Below are positions 22,888-34,373 of a stretch of 64,000 bases of DNA, piece after piece. The position numbers and the translations under genes were made by a program. The notes beneath the pieces are model-generated. The model made no database searches, was not told the origin of the DNA, and was given only the letters and a program-made list of their open reading frames with translations. The stretch comes from Laccaria trichodermophora (Eukaryota > Basidiomycota > Agaricomycetes > Agaricales > Hydnangiaceae), in NCBI GenBank assembly GCA_018417955.1, contig JACTVC010000007.1, positions 1,302,001 to 1,366,000 on the forward strand, given 5' to 3'. Position 1 is the first letter of the stretch. Every line of letters begins with the position of its first letter.

Positions 22888-23252
22888 TGAATGACAATGA
22901 CAATGAGCCAAATGACAAAGACAAGGACAATGCTGATGTGAACAACCAGTGTGATGCAAACCCCAACCCCAACCTTGAAACCAAAATCACCACCCATCAG
23001 CGTGCCATGCACGCCGCTGCCACCAACATTGCTAACACCACCACCACTATGCATCAGCCAGCTGCAGTCACCAACCCAAGCACCAACACTGCCACATGTC
23101 AGCATGCAACACCCACGTCAGCCAAGTGCACAGGGAAGGGTAATGCAAATATGAAGACAACAGGTGTGTTAACCTTATCAGGTCACTCCACTTATCACCA
23201 TCAGGATGGTGAATACCCCACCACCATCCTGATTGTTCAGAAGGCCAGATAG
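22888..23252 (+). CDS. Asn/Asp/Thr-rich exon (left-arm copy)
   Basis: The frame encodes a low-complexity protein rich in N, D, T, H and P (NDNDNEPNDKDKDN, then THQRAMHAAATNIANTT). It continues the composition of the sequence before the MITE. It is probably part of the disordered N-terminal half of the transposon-encoded CxC5/6-type gene. The identical frame is on the minus strand at 34008-34373. A start at the local ATG is not supported. Confidence 0.35.
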
Positions 23253-23619
23253 ACTCTTGACATCATCAGTCAGGGTCTCTGGCCCATCCTTCATTGTCAT
23301 GGGTGAAGGTCTTATTTTTTTTTTAAATTATACTTATTATGTATCATTACCATACCATCATGCTAAGTAAAAACTTTAGACAATAGTGCTATGTCTCGGG
23401 GGTGGCCAGCAAAGTGTGACAACATATGTTGGTAACATGTGGGAAGCATCTTATTTTCATTATTGCTTATGACTTATTATTATTAATTATGAATACTACA
23501 AAAAAAGCGAAATAGACTATGCAAACTTGTAATTGTATTGATCAATGAATAGAAAGGTATTGATTTACATATTAGGATAGGTAAGTGATACCTGCAATAA
23601 GGATTTACAATTTTGTTCA

Positions 23620-24717
23620 GTCTGCGGGGTGAGGTCATGTGACTTGCTTGAGGGTGTGCCATATCGTCATGTCTCCTGTTTGCCGCATGGTCACACTTCT
23701 GTGACCATCCCATTCCCTTCCACCACCACCACCCTTCACCACTGCCCTCTAACACTACCCATGCCAATGACACCCACACCAACAAGGAAGGACAGGCCAA
23801 GAATGAGGGACGGCGCCCATGATGTGGCAATGTCATGGGCCAACAGTATGTATGCCCCACCACCCCAATGCCCCATTCTCACCACAACAGGCGCCAGCGG
23901 CATGTGACAACAACAACAACACATGAGCACGACAACGACGACACTCAAGGATGACAACAACACACAAGGATGACAACAACAACTACATGCAGGGACAATG
24001 ACACACGACAAAGACAACACATGATGACAATGACAAAACACAACGACAACGACAACTACACACAGGGTTGACAACAACACACAACGACGACAAATGAGCA
24101 CCCACAAAAACCCCATCCCCACCACACCCGAAAAACAACATGCCCACAAAAAATGATGAGTGCCCAGCACTGCTGATGCCAGCATGGAACGGCGACGAGC
24201 ACCCAGCAGCACCACCCTTCCCCTCCACTCTCTCCCCCCATCACTACCTCCTCTCTTAACCACTCCCACTCCCCTCCACTCCCTCCCCCCTTTCCCCCTT
24301 TCCTTGCTCCTCTCTCCCCCCTTCTCTTTTCCTTCCCCCTTCCTTGCTCCCTCCCCCCTCTATTCCTCTCTTCCCCCTCCTTTTCCCTTCCTGATGACCA
24401 CTCCCTCCCCCTCCATTGATTCCTTCCCCCTTCCCTCCCTCTTCCCTCTCTTTTCCTTCTCCCTCCCCCCTCTCTGTAACATAGAATGTAGTAAAATTAA
24501 TTAATTAAATTAATAAATATACTCCAATTTTATTTTTTGTTTTGAAGTCTAAGTTCAGGAATTCTGGATTAACTTAGGTCTGGCAGTCCAGTCCAGTCCA
24601 GTTTTGTGTTGGGAGAGTCCAGTGGAGTCCAGTTTTGTGGATATTGCCAGTATGTAGTGAAGTCCAGTGGAATCCAGTGGAGTCCATGTGGATTATGTGG
24701 GGAATGGTAAAGTACTG
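23620..24717 (-). mobile_element. KDZ/hAT-type element, partial (CAGTACTT end at 24717)
   Basis: The right end reads GGAATGGTAAAGTACTG; on the reverse strand this is CAGTACTTTACCATTCC. About 170 bp of AGTCCAGTGGAGTCCA words precede it (24540-24715). Inward come an AT-rich stretch, a polypyrimidine tract (about 24190-24475) and a CA-skewed CpG-rich block (about 23860-24180), the same order as in copy i. The GAGGTC end is missing; the left side fades into unrelated sequence near 23423-23620, next to the inverted-repeat boundary. It is inserted in the hAT fragment at 24718-25215. Confidence 0.65.
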
Positions 24718-25215
24718 CTTTACCAACCTGATTGTCAGCAATGATGAAATTCAGAAGATGCTGTATTATTGCCTCCTGTGAAAATGGTGGACATTGTGTT
24801 CCATGTCCAGGGGGTGCAGGGGCTGTTCCAGTTTTGCTCACAAGTGCAGGGACTTTCCATCTCATTTCACAACACTTCTGGAGATATGGATCCTTGTGGC
24901 AGCTTAGGAGGTGGTTGCACAATGGACCATTTGAGGTGCTTGCTGAGAAGCTGCCTGCACCCTGGTGCAAGTCTATCCCATTTGCCCTACATAAGAATCC
25001 TTGTCAGTACAATGTATAAAATTATGGAGGACCACATACCTGCATAGCTTACATAGAGTTCTGCTTACTGGAGGCACCTTGGATGCACATTCAAAGATAA
25101 AATCAATATTGGGGGCTGTTCAGCTCCCTGAGGGTTCTGAGGCTTGCTCAGAAGGCATGACAGGTGTGGTGGAGGCAGCAGTGCCAGCTACAGGCTCAAC
25201 ACTTGCAGGAGACAT
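24718..25215 (-). pseudogene. BED-type hAT transposase N-terminal fragment
   Basis: The minus strand encodes LCKLC (Cys pair), a likely 50-bp intron from GTATGTGGTCC to TTATGTAG, then LCNHLLSCHKD (His pair) and a segment ending FSQEAIIQHLLNFIIADNQ. A C-x2-C ... H-x4-H pattern near the N-terminus followed by such a helix is typical of BED zinc fingers at the start of hAT transposases. A stop follows the intron in the expected frame, so it is decayed. Its downstream part was removed by the element ending at 24717. Confidence 0.5.
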
Positions 25216-25305
25216 TGATAAAATGTTGAGGGCAGGCATAGAACATTTCTAGGCCTGCTCTCAACATTCCATGCCTGCCCTAAATCAAAAGCGGCCCTAA
25301 AGTGC
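25216..25305. mobile_element. Element end with GGGCAGGCATGG words
   Basis: The stretch has GAGGGCAGGCATAGAACAT, then CATTCCATGCCTGCCCTAAATC and GGCCCTAAAGTGCC. The same terminal sequence bounds a nested element at about 29808-31468. Here only one end and a few words remain, apparently a short solo copy directly beside the KDZ-type end at 25306. Confidence 0.5.
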
Positions 25306-25470
25306 CATGTACTTTACACTCCCCCACATACTCCAGTTGGACTCCATTCAGTCCAGATGGAGTCTACTTCAAATAGAATCAATGTATATTTTTGGATCAT
25401 CAGGTTGGAGTCCATCTGGAGTCTGCATAGACTCTGTCTGGACTCTCTCAAGGAATGTTGTAAAATTTGA
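25306..25470 (+). mobile_element. KDZ-type element end, copy with the second CxC gene
   Basis: The end reads CATGTACTTTACACTCCCCC followed by TGGACTCC/GGAGTC words that match the end at 14433 very closely. The CxC5/6-type gene lies directly inside in the same orientation as at 14711. The element probably continues through the hAT insertion and the right inverted-repeat arm to the subterminal words at 37704-37820, about 12.5 kb in all including nested insertions. Confidence 0.55.
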
Positions 25471-25563
25471 ATAACAAACCATTGTTTCCAAGTCTATCAA
25501 CAAAATTTAAATGCAGTTCAATAAAAACAAAACATTGCTTTCAAAACTATATAATACACTACT

Positions 25564-26252
25564 TCAGTCATCATCCTCCACATTCCAATGTCTCTCTATA
25601 ATAGTTTCTCCACTGTCATCATCCTCATCATTATTAATTTCAATGATTTGGTGATGTTCTTCCTGCTGTCCTTGCTTTGGAATAACATGCTGAGTGTGAT
25701 AGAAAAGCATGGTATGCAAAAACCAATCAAAATTTCCTGTTTTCATTCATTTGAGAATGGACTTAAATTCTCCAAGCCAAGAATTCAATTGTTCACATGC
25801 CTAAAATTGAGTCTGTCAACCCAAATTAAGGTTAATAAAAATTCATAATGCATACTTGTGTATTAAATGCCTGTTGAAGATATTGTCATCCATTTTTATC
25901 ATAAGCAACTTTGACCAGATTAGGAGCAGAACCATCCAATGGACTGGCACAAATAATCCAATTTGCGATGATTGATATAATGATAAGTATCTACAATGAA
26001 ATGTGTAGTTTTCTAAGCTTTGTCAATGCAAATGTAGTGTGGTCGAGATTCCTCAGTAGGATATATCATTTCTAACCAATTAAGAATGTTGGTTGGAGAC
26101 TCAGATCTGTCAAATTTAACCCATGCAATTACAACACCACATGGTGCTGTAATTGTTTCAACACAATAAAATCTGGCTGCTCCAAAATAATTGTTTCTTG
26201 GAACTACAACATCCTCGTCATCATCATGGGGCTGAACAGTAGTGATTGTCAC
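25564..26252 (-). pseudogene. CxC5/CxC6-type KDZ-associated gene, 3' part, copy 2
   Basis: The minus strand encodes NNYFGAARFYCVET, GVVIAWVKFDRSESPTNIL, EESRPHYICIDKA, then after an intron ACEQLNSWLGEF, TGNFDWFLHTMLFYHTQHV and a D/E-rich tail. The series matches CxC5/CxC6-type proteins associated with KDZ transposases. One stop (TGA) lies in SILK-MKTG where an Arg is likely ancestral. Sequence between about 25850 and 26010 is shortened relative to copy 1. Upstream it is interrupted at about 26277 by the hAT-like element; a further exon is at 33700-33838 and the probable N-terminus at 37171-37389. Confidence 0.6.
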
Positions 26253-26654
26253 AGGTTTAGCAACCCATGCAGGTTACAGGTAGGGGTACACATGGGTAGG
26301 GGTACGGGTTTGATATTCGCTACACTCGCCAAACCCATACCTGTGGCAGGGGTTGGCAGGTACCCATAGCAATACCCGTCATGTAAATAGTCATTATTTC
26401 TTTGGGCAGCTCATGGTCTGTGTCACTAAGTTACCATGAAAATTACATGCAATATTTCCAAGTTGTTTGAAAAATATATAATGTAGGTTTTCGTCATAAG
26501 CTCATTCGTTAAGTCATTGTTTGGTGCCTCATGGTCTCGCATGCCTCACGGCCTCACATTAAGGTCCAAAATATGTATATTACCACCAAGATATGCGTAT
26601 AACCTACAAAAAATGTCTCTAAGGTATTTATAATATATCTACAGTATAGGTATA

Positions 26655-29284
26655 TTATCGCTGACTGTCTCGGGTGACTACCAATTGATTGGTGGCGATT
26701 TTAACATCAACCTTTCTCAAAAGCGTTGTTGACTTCAAAATCGAGCAGCCGCAAAAATCCTCACCAAACTCCTTGATCCTAAACTGTGACCCCTTATGTG
26801 GGCCGGTAAACGTGGTAGCGACCTGGGATTTGCACTCCAGCCTTTCAGGTATTAAATATGGAAATGGCACTTCCAAGATTTTGAAACTGAGCTGGACCTT
26901 CACTGCATCTCCGACTACTCCCTTGAACTCCCTGCACTTATCTTCGTGCTCACCCCTATGGAAATTAGGGTTGGTGTTGATGAGACGAAGGCTCAGCCTC
27001 ATGTTGGTGAAGCAGTCATCTCTGAGCCAATACAGAGAAGGGGCTGCCATAATTGCATCAGTATCTATTGACTTTGAATTAAATACATACTTACCATCAT
27101 CGCCACGGCAGGGAGTTCGTGAGCTTGGGTTCCAAGCTGGGGTCATAGGAATATCTTCCAAGTTAGGAAGCGGTGTAGAAGGCCCTGCAATGGCCGGAGT
27201 CTGCACAAGGAAAGCAGTGGGATATGGGACTGACGGTTGCGGATCCGGCAAGGGGTAACCAGGGAACAAAAAGCCTGCCAGAGTACCAGGCAGAGGTGCT
27301 GGTTTGAGTGGGTATGTAAAATCGGTGAGAAGCTCTCAAGGCCTGGGTGGCTGAAGCCTTTTGTTGGCGCTGGAAGCTGATTAGCAACAATTTCAAAAAA
27401 TGGAATAAAGGGCTTACATGATATGTAGAGAACTAATGTCAAAAACTTGTGGGCGTTGGAGGCGCACCTCAAGCTCGACCAAAACCCTTTTTTCACCAAC
27501 TGTGCTTTTTATTCTGCCTCGGTAACCTCTAAAATCCCCTTTACTGACCATTACTTGTCTTCCTACAAGATGACTGTTAGAGTCCACCTTGATGACATGC
27601 TTTTGCGCATCTGTGAAGGGAGCTTTCAAATCTGAGGACTCAGTTCCAAAGACAAAGGGGGATGTGAAAAACTGGACATTCCCCAGAGATACCTCTATCT
27701 AAAGGATGACAGAATGTTAGAAGAAGTAGAATATTATAAAAAGCAAGACATTTACCTCTGTACCGGTCCTGTCATTGAAGATGCACACATAGTCGTCATC
27801 TTGATTCACTAGCCAACCTGTAACACATTCGTGGTCTCCTGAAAGAATGCGGATCTCGTCCCCTACTTTGAGATCTTTTCGAAGGGACGAAAAGGGTACA
27901 GTTGTTGTTACATCCTCCATCGGTAAAGAAACGATGGCTTCATTTTCCGATATATCCTCAATCATTCCAAAAAGCCCCTTCGAATCTCTGTGAGTGATTT
28001 TCACCCCGTTGCCTATCTGAAGGATCCCAGCTGACATTCTCGCCATCATGTGCTGTCGGACGTTGAATGGAATGTCTGAGCAGGCGCTAAAAAGCTCAAA
28101 TTCCCTCGATGTCGGCACTACATCTTCTGCGGTGTACCAATCCGTGTCGACTTCCAAGAAATATGCATATCCATCAGCATTGTACAATACTCCGTGAAAT
28201 AAGTACAAGCTGTTGTGTTCTTGAAAGGCCTGACGAAACCGTTGCTTCGCCAGTGTTGGATTGAAGAGGGCTTGGGGAGGCCGCCCTGGTGCTGTGGCTC
28301 TTCTATTTAGCTCGTGATCAGGCTTGTAGGTGGCTGCAAACTCGTCGTCCATCCCATCATTTCTGTCCTCATCAGTGATAAGCCAGCTTCCTTTGACTTT
28401 GGCAGCAGGTGGGTCATAATCAACGTGTGGTACCACAAGGAGGTTGATGAGCAATGTGGAAGAAGTGTGAACCTCCCGGATAAAAGCGAGATCTCCTTTG
28501 TAGATTCTACAATGCAGCTGAACCCATGAATGAGGCTTTGGTCAAAAGGTATCCGGAACATTGAAGATGGAGGGGTTGGGATCGGGTATGCGGAAAGTCT
28601 TTCAGAGCATCACGTTGGGTATGCCATTACAGACTTGTCGAATCATCTCCTCTGATCCATTTTCGAAGAATACTCTACCAGGTAGAGCTTTCCATCCGAA
28701 GACCACTGGGGGTCGAAACCGCGCAGGGAATCTAGGGTCCATGAGCCACTGATGGACTCAACAAACTATCCTCTCCTCATATCCAGGCTAAGTAAAAAGG
28801 AAATTACAAACATAAGCTTCGAACGACAAAGGTGGGATTAGTGTTACCTTGACAAGCACCGCCCATAAAGACACCTCTCCAAAATCTTGAACGTCTTCTT
28901 CTGCCATATGTTGATGAGCCGTGATGCACTCAAGAAAGCTTTCCCAAAATGCGTTGTCATCGAATGGCATCATCGCTTCGCGGAGAAGGATCTGGTGCAC
29001 GTTTCCCGAAATCGACTCATCAATGTCATCATCGTCGTCGACAACATTGCCTTGGAATGAATTAGCAGGGTACTAAACTACAATTACAATGAATAATACA
29101 CACCTTTGTTGCTGCCAATCTGATCGTCGGTTTCCGCCTCAGATACTTGAGCTTCAAGATCCAAGAATCGAAGAACTTTCGGTGACTATGGCATGATTAG
29201 CTTGTTACAAATCTGACAAGAATACACAGAACTTGCCTCGACTTTTCTGCATTTTGTTGCTCTCTCAGTGCTTTCCAATTCCAT
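26655..29284 (-). pseudogene. Spt5-like gene with KOW motifs (transposon cargo)
   Basis: In gene order the minus strand encodes an N-terminal acidic stretch (from an ATG at 29284, with VVDDDDDIDESI), a segment with RFPARFRPP, a SWVQLHCRIYKGDLAFIREV block that looks like a first KOW, then a long exon (27717-28454) with QIGNGVKITHRDSKGLFGMIED and LKVGDEIRILSGDHECVTGW, a further KOW exon (GRQVMVSKGDFRGYRGRIKS, 27414-27629), and a C-terminal exon (26655-27269) with PAWNPSSRTP, like the Spt5 C-terminal repeat. Spt5 is a transcription elongation factor that binds RNA polymerase II. Two in-frame TGA codons near 28555 and 28610 suggest decay. Basidiomycete transposons often carry such genes. Confidence 0.6.
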
Positions 29285-29911
29285 CTTTACAGATTTCCTA
29301 GATATTGTATTACTTTGTAGTCATTGTAAATTTACTAGCAATGCACAGAAGTTTCTATTGGGTATAGACTCTACAAACTACGAGAATGGTACACGGAAAT
29401 TGGAAAGAAGCTCGAGAATGGCCTGTGGGCTGTTTATATTTCGTTGACTTTAGGGCCAGTTGCTACGTCTCACATGAGCACAGCATTTGATGTGTTCACT
29501 GAAAAGGACATGACGTTCTGTCATGGGCTGTATAGAAGTTGTGAGTTTAATTACAATGAGATATGTAGGCATCGAACGTACCCCCATGTCTTCATAATGA
29601 TATTCTATGTGTAATTATTCTTAGTTTGCAAGTCTGTTGACAACATTATAAACCCGTTTTAATAGATATACTACATTATATATACATTACATGGGCATAC
29701 TACAAACTACATGATGATGGGAACTCTATATACTATATATACGAAGAGGGGTGGTGAGGTGGAGAAGGAAAGAAAAGATAGTCAAGCAACACTGAAGTGC
29801 TATATATGTGAGGCACTTAAGGGCCGCTTTTGATTTAGGGCAGGCATGGAATGTTAAGAGCAGGCATATTCCACACCTGCCCTTAATGTTCCACGCCTCC
29901 CCTTAATGTTC

Positions 29912-31425
29912 CTGTACTTTTTGATGCCCTACATATTCCTGCAGGAATGGGTCCATTCCACTGGATTCCACAGGAATGGACTGGAATCCTCTGGAATGAG
30001 CCTGGATATAAGTGCACCTTCCTTTTTGGGTCAAAATTCCCATGATACAATAGTTGTAGCCCTTTCTCTTAGCTTTGTAAATGTGTTGAAATCATGTTGT
30101 TTGGTGTTGTTTTCATGGAGAAAAATACCAAAAAAAAAAAAAAGTGACCCTTTTGAAAATCTTTTACCTCATATCACCACAATGGGAGCACTTCAGAACA
30201 CAATTCAACCAGATTTGGGAAGCTACAGTGCAGGGTTACAACTTTTGTTTTTGTCCATTTTTGGTAATTGGTCATGTGACCATCATCCTGACATCCCATT
30301 GAATGAACCCTGGCAAGCAGCATCCTCATTATCTCAAATTTCTTGACTTTTTGGTCATACAAGATCATATTTCCTTTTGTGGGATGTGTAAATGACCCTG
30401 ACATGGACCCTGAAGGCAGTGCCTCATATTGTATACACTGCATATACCAACTCTATTTTTTTGTGAATTTTCTGCCATTCTTTTACTAGAAATACTTAAA
30501 TTTCCTTTTTTGGATATGTACCCTGAACCTGACAACAGCTGTTTAGAAATGTGCACAGACCATGTAAACAGTATCCCAACAATGTCAACAATGGTTAACA
30601 TCACATCTCTGCTGTTTTTCTGTTTTTCTGGTTATATTTGCACTAATTACCATATTTGGAAATGTGCACAGACCATGTAAACATTACTCCAACATTGTCA
30701 ATAACAGTTAACACCATGTGTATACCTTTTCCCCTTCTTTTCTAATCTTCTAGCTATATTTGCATTAATTACCATATTTGGAAATGTGCACAGAGTCTAC
30801 ATCATTTTCATTCTTTTTTCTCTTTTTTTTCCCTGATTTTCTGGCTATATTTCCATTAATTACTATATTTGGAAATGTGCACAGACCATGTAAACACTAT
30901 TCCAACATTGTCAACAATAGTCTACATCATCTTTATTCTTTTTTCCGGATTTTCTGGCTATATTTGCATTAATTACCATATTTGGAAATGCGCACAGACC
31001 ATGTAAGCAATACCCCAACAACATCACCAATAGTGAGCACCATCCCTATATTTTTTCTGTCTTTTTTTCCTGATTTTCTGGTTATATTTGCATTAATTAC
31101 CATATTAGGAAATGCGCACAGACCATGTAAACAGTACCCCAACATCATTACCACCATCCCTATTTTTTTCTGATTTTATTGCTAATTTTTATCTGAAAAT
31201 ATAAAACTTGCCATATTTGGCAATTTTTAGTGCTCATTCTGGTCACTGCGTTCCAGTGCCATTCCGTTCCAGTGCATTCCAGGGACTGTTCCAGTGAAAA
31301 TCCCGGAATATCAATATTGTGTGGCTGGAGTGAAATTTTGGCTGGTAAATTCCACTGGAATGGCACCGGAATCTGCCGGAATGACTGGAATCCGGCAGGA
31401 ATATGTAGGGCATCACTAAGACCTC
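29912..31425 (+). mobile_element. Intact 1,514-bp KDZ/hAT-type element (copy v-a)
   Basis: The element is flanked by TAATGTTC at 29904-29911 and 31426-31433. Ends read CTGTACTTTTTGATGCCC and, reversed, GAGGTCTTAGTGATGCCC, followed by ATTCCTGCAGGAAT/GGAATGGA-type words. The interior is AT-rich with at least five copies of a unit of about 120 bp (ACCATATTTGGAAATGTGCACAGACCATG) between 30540 and 31170, and lacks the CA/CT-skewed blocks of copies i, iv and vii. A closely similar interior is at 46270-47560. Confidence 0.82.
30540..31175 (+). repeat. Tandem repeat, unit about 110-125 bp
   Basis: The motif TGTGCACAGACCATGTAAACA (or a close variant) recurs five times, each preceded by ATTACCATATTTGGAAATG and followed by CCAACA, a GTTAACA/GTCTACATCA stretch and a T-rich run. 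The same array is in copy v-b at 46800-47320, so the array is a fixed part of this family. Confidence 0.75.
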
Positions 31426-31921
31426 TAATGTTCCATGCCTGCCCTAAATCAAAAGCAGCCCTAAAGTGCCTCGCATATATAGCACTTCAGCATCACTCTA
31501 CTTTCCTCTTTGCATATAGAGTATATAGATGTAATATAGTATGTAGTTTTAGTATACCTGTGTCCTGTACATATGTACTTACTGTAGAATACATAAATGA
31601 AATTGACACGTCCAGTCCCTACAGAAAGAAAATAAAGTAGCAGACATACGATAAGTAGTCGATAACAGTCAATAAGCGGTGTGTCTATGACCTGCGAATT
31701 GAACTGCTTTGTAATTCCTCAAGCCTAGAAGCTGCCCAGCACCCATGGCATGTCGAGATGCAGCATGTCTTTGACCTGTGAGCCCAGAAGTGCCCCCAGA
31801 ACCCACAGCACATCTTTGACCTGCGAACTGGCAGCATGTCTTTGACCCATGATCATTGAAAATTTACTCTTAAGAGACAGAATGTACTTATGCTCTTCTA
31901 ACCATTTCTCCCTTACCCAGC

Positions 31922-33436
31922 ATGTCTTCGTCCAATGCACCTGGTAACCTTCGCAAGCATGCCAAACAATGCTGGGGAGAAGAGGCTGTAGCTGCTGCTG
32001 ACAACACCAAAGATGTGCGGGCAGCACGGGAGGCGCTGGGGAAGATGAAAAATGCTAATGGATCCATTACGGCGGCATTCCAACGTATTGGTAAGGGTAA
32101 GGTCACTTACAGTCATCGCCAGCACCCAAGACTGAAGCGCGGTAAGTTTCTACTCACCCCCCCCTAACTGTTTTCTTACCTTCTTGAGCAGCACCAAAAT
32201 CGTCTGGTGGGTGGCTGAGAGTAAGCGTCCTTTCCAAATCGTAAACAATCATGGCTTCTGATCCTTGATGAAAACTGGACGTCCCGACTACTACATTGTC
32301 TCTCGTGATGTGAGAAAGGTTTTTGTCCAGTGTTGTAAAAGGATTTCCAAAATGCTAAAGGTATGTCACTCGCTTTTGTGATAAACAATGTGTTTAACTG
32401 TCATTGTAGGAATACAACGGACAGCTCAACTTTGCTACCGATGCATGGACATCCCCAAACCACAAAGCCTATGTAGCAATTACTGTTCATTTCAAGCATG
32501 ACGGCACCCCAATGTCGATGCTTTTGGATCTCGTCGAGGTTGCCAAGTCACACTCAGGTAAGAATTTGGCAATCGCATTCGCCAATGTTCTTAAAGATTT
32601 CAGGATCAGTGATAAGGTATGATTTCGCGTATTTCCAGAACATCTAAACTTACCAAAACCCTAGCTGCTCAGCATCACTGGTGATAATGCATCCAACAAC
32701 GATGCGATGATCAACGAACTTCCCAAGCTAATTGAGGATTTTCCTGGAGAGGCAAACCAGGTTCGTTGCTTTCTCCACATCATGAGCCTTGCGGCAAAAG
32801 GGGTATTTCGTCAATTTGAGCCACCCAAATCACAGAAAAAAAGTGAAGACCTTTTGGCTGAGGGTGTTGCAGAGCTCGCCACATTAGCCATCGACGTCGA
32901 AGATGGTAGTGACGAGCTTGAGGATGAGAGTGATGACATTGAGGACGACGACATCGAGGGGCTTGAAGAAACTCATGCTAGCATGACCCTGGAGGAAATC
33001 AAGAAGCTTGAGGAAGAGGTGAAACCTGTTCGGCTGGTGTTGGTGAAGGTAAGGCTCCGCCCTTTAATGTAAACAATTCACTCACTTGTACTCATAGCTT
33101 TGCAAAGTCACTTTCACAATCAAGAACTCTACGACCATCATCCTTCCTGAATGGAATTCAACCCTCAAGAGGCTTGGACTCAGGCAACGCATGATGCCAC
33201 GAGATGTTTCAACTCAGCGAGTTTTCAGTCAGGGACGGCTGTTGCTTTCCCATGTCCGCAGCCGCCTCTCTGTCCAGTCAACTCATGTGTTGATGTGCCT
33301 TGGGGGATGGAGTTTGCTGGGCTATATTAAAGACTTCGATGTGAAGGCAGTTACTGTGTTGGCGGAGGTTCCAGCTGATGCTGCTGAGGAGGATCTCGCA
33401 GCAGATTGGGATGCCATAGGTGATGATGATGATTAG
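31922..33436 (+). pseudogene. hAT transposase, internally deleted
   Basis: Exons and introns (about 50 bp, GT-AG) are: 31922-32141, 32192-32360, 32410-32616, 32665-33048 and 33098-33436. Recognisable blocks are KGKVTYSHRQH, VAESKRPFQIVNN, FATDAWTSPNHKAYVAITVH (catalytic Asp region), LLSITGDNASNNDAM, RCFLHIMSL, an acidic segment, RMMPRDVST, and then the C-terminal LLLSHVRSRLSVQST. Between RMMPRDVST and the C-terminal dimerisation-like block, roughly 200 or more residues of the usual RNase H-like core are missing. Exon 2 also has an in-frame TGA at 32259-32261 and the exon 1/2 junction does not keep frame. It should be inactive as a transposase but retains ends that might bind DNA or dimerise. 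Confidence 0.75.
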
Positions 33437-33699
33437 TGTAGTTACAGATATCTTTGTGTTTAATAGTTCACTTGTACGCCAAAATGGTATTATTGTTTGA
33501 CTTATGACTGACTGAGATTAGTACTTGATTAAGATACCTACCCATGGAGCCAAACCCATAAGATCCGCCAAACCCGCCAGAACCCGTACCCTTACCCGCA
33601 GAAACCCGTACCTGTGGTCGAGGGTATGGGTTTCCAGGGGTAGGGGTATGGGTAAGGCCGAAAGTACCTGGGGGTTACCCATGACAATGCCTACCTAGA

Positions 33700-33838
33700 A
33701 GGCCAAGTAAGTTTAATTACCTGAGGGTCCATCACAACACCATCAAATATAATCATTGAACGATTAGCATCATCATCACTGACATCCATAGCATTGGGAT
33801 CAGGATTATTGAGGTTGTTTGCCCCCAATTGGGCTGTT
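33700..33838 (-). pseudogene. CxC5/6-type gene exon upstream of the hAT insertion
   Basis: The minus strand encodes QLGANNLNNPDPNAM followed by DVSDDDANRSMIIF and a GTAATTAAAC splice-donor-like end. It is in line with the 25564-26252 part of the gene once the hAT-like element is removed, and continuous with the right inverted-repeat arm. A TGA at about 33842-33844 in the same frame breaks the link to the arm sequence. Confidence 0.45.
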
Positions 33839-34007
33839 TGTCACACTTTGCTGGCCACCCCCGAGACATAGCACTATTGTCTAAAGTTTTTACTTAGCAT
33901 GATGGTATGGTAATGATACATAATAAGTATAATTTAAAAAAAAAATAAGACCTTCACCCATGACAATGAAGGATGGGCCAGAGACCCTGACTGATGATGT
34001 CAAGAGT

Positions 34008-34373
34008 CTATCTGGCCTTCTGAACAATCAGGATGGTGGTGGGGTATTCACCATCCTGATGGTGATAAGTGGAGTGACCTGATAAGGTTAACACACCTGT
34101 TGTCTTCATATTTGCATTACCCTTCCCTGTGCACTTGGCTGACGTGGGTGTTGCATGCTGACATGTGGCAGTGTTGGTGCTTGGGTTGGTGACTGCAGCT
34201 GGCTGATGCATAGTGGTGGTGGTGTTAGCAATGTTGGTGGCAGCGGCGTGCATGGCACGCTGATGGGTGGTGATTTTGGTTTCAAGGTTGGGGTTGGGGT
34301 TTGCATCACACTGGTTGTTCACATCAGCATTGTCCTTGTCTTTGTCATTTGGCTCATTGTCATTGTCATTCAC
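34008..34373 (-). CDS. Asn/Asp/Thr-rich exon (right-arm copy)
   Basis: Same translation as 22888-23252. Here it lies between the first exon and the C-terminal exons of the CxC5/6-type gene on the same strand, which supports a role as the disordered middle part of that protein. Precise exon borders are not resolved. Confidence 0.4.
   Translation of the reverse strand: MNDNDNEPNDKDKDNADVNNQCDANPNPNLETKITTHQRAMHAAATNIANTTTTMHQPAAVTNPSTNTATCQHATPTSAKCTGKGNANMKTTGVLTLSGHSTYHHQDGEYPTTILIVQKAR

Larger units (their letters stand above)
19370..23422 (+). repeat. Left arm of a 4,053-bp inverted repeat
   Basis: Every position pairs with the right arm (33838-37890) so that the two coordinates sum to 57260. 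All long open frames in this arm reappear on the other strand at mirrored coordinates with the same translation, and the stretches I compared base by base are identical. The outer boundary is 19370/37890 and the inner boundary 23422/33838, and sequence beyond each boundary differs. The right arm is continuous with the CxC5/6-type gene that follows it, whereas the left arm stops abruptly at 23422. The left arm is therefore probably the derived copy. It contains an element end with a tRNA-like unit, a gene exon, a full 1.53-kb element and a palindromic MITE. Confidence 0.9.
29808..31468. mobile_element. Element with GGGCAGGCATGG termini, host of a nested insertion
   Basis: Left sequence GAGGCACTTAAGGGCCGCTT and right reversed GAGGCACTTTAGGGCTGCTT are inverted repeats; the match extends outward through AAGTGCTATATATG on both sides and inward through TTAGGGCAGGCATGGAA. 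Inside lies the complete 1,514-bp element at 29912-31425. Without that insertion the outer element would be about 150 bp, a small palindromic MITE. Another copy of the end is at 25216-25305. Confidence 0.6.
26277..33698 (+). mobile_element. hAT-like composite element, about 7.4 kb
   Basis: The left end (CAGGTAGGGGTACACATGGGTA) and the reverse of the right end (CTAGGTAGGCATTGTCATGGGTA) are inverted repeats. Both subterminal regions (26277-26390 and 33535-33690) are built of GGGTACGGGTTT / AAACCCGTACCC words. It carries a minus-strand Spt5-like gene and a plus-strand hAT transposase. The element sits in the CxC5/6-type gene, which resumes at 33700. I could not identify a matching 8-bp target duplication. 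It is itself interrupted by nested elements at 29808-31468. Confidence 0.6.
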
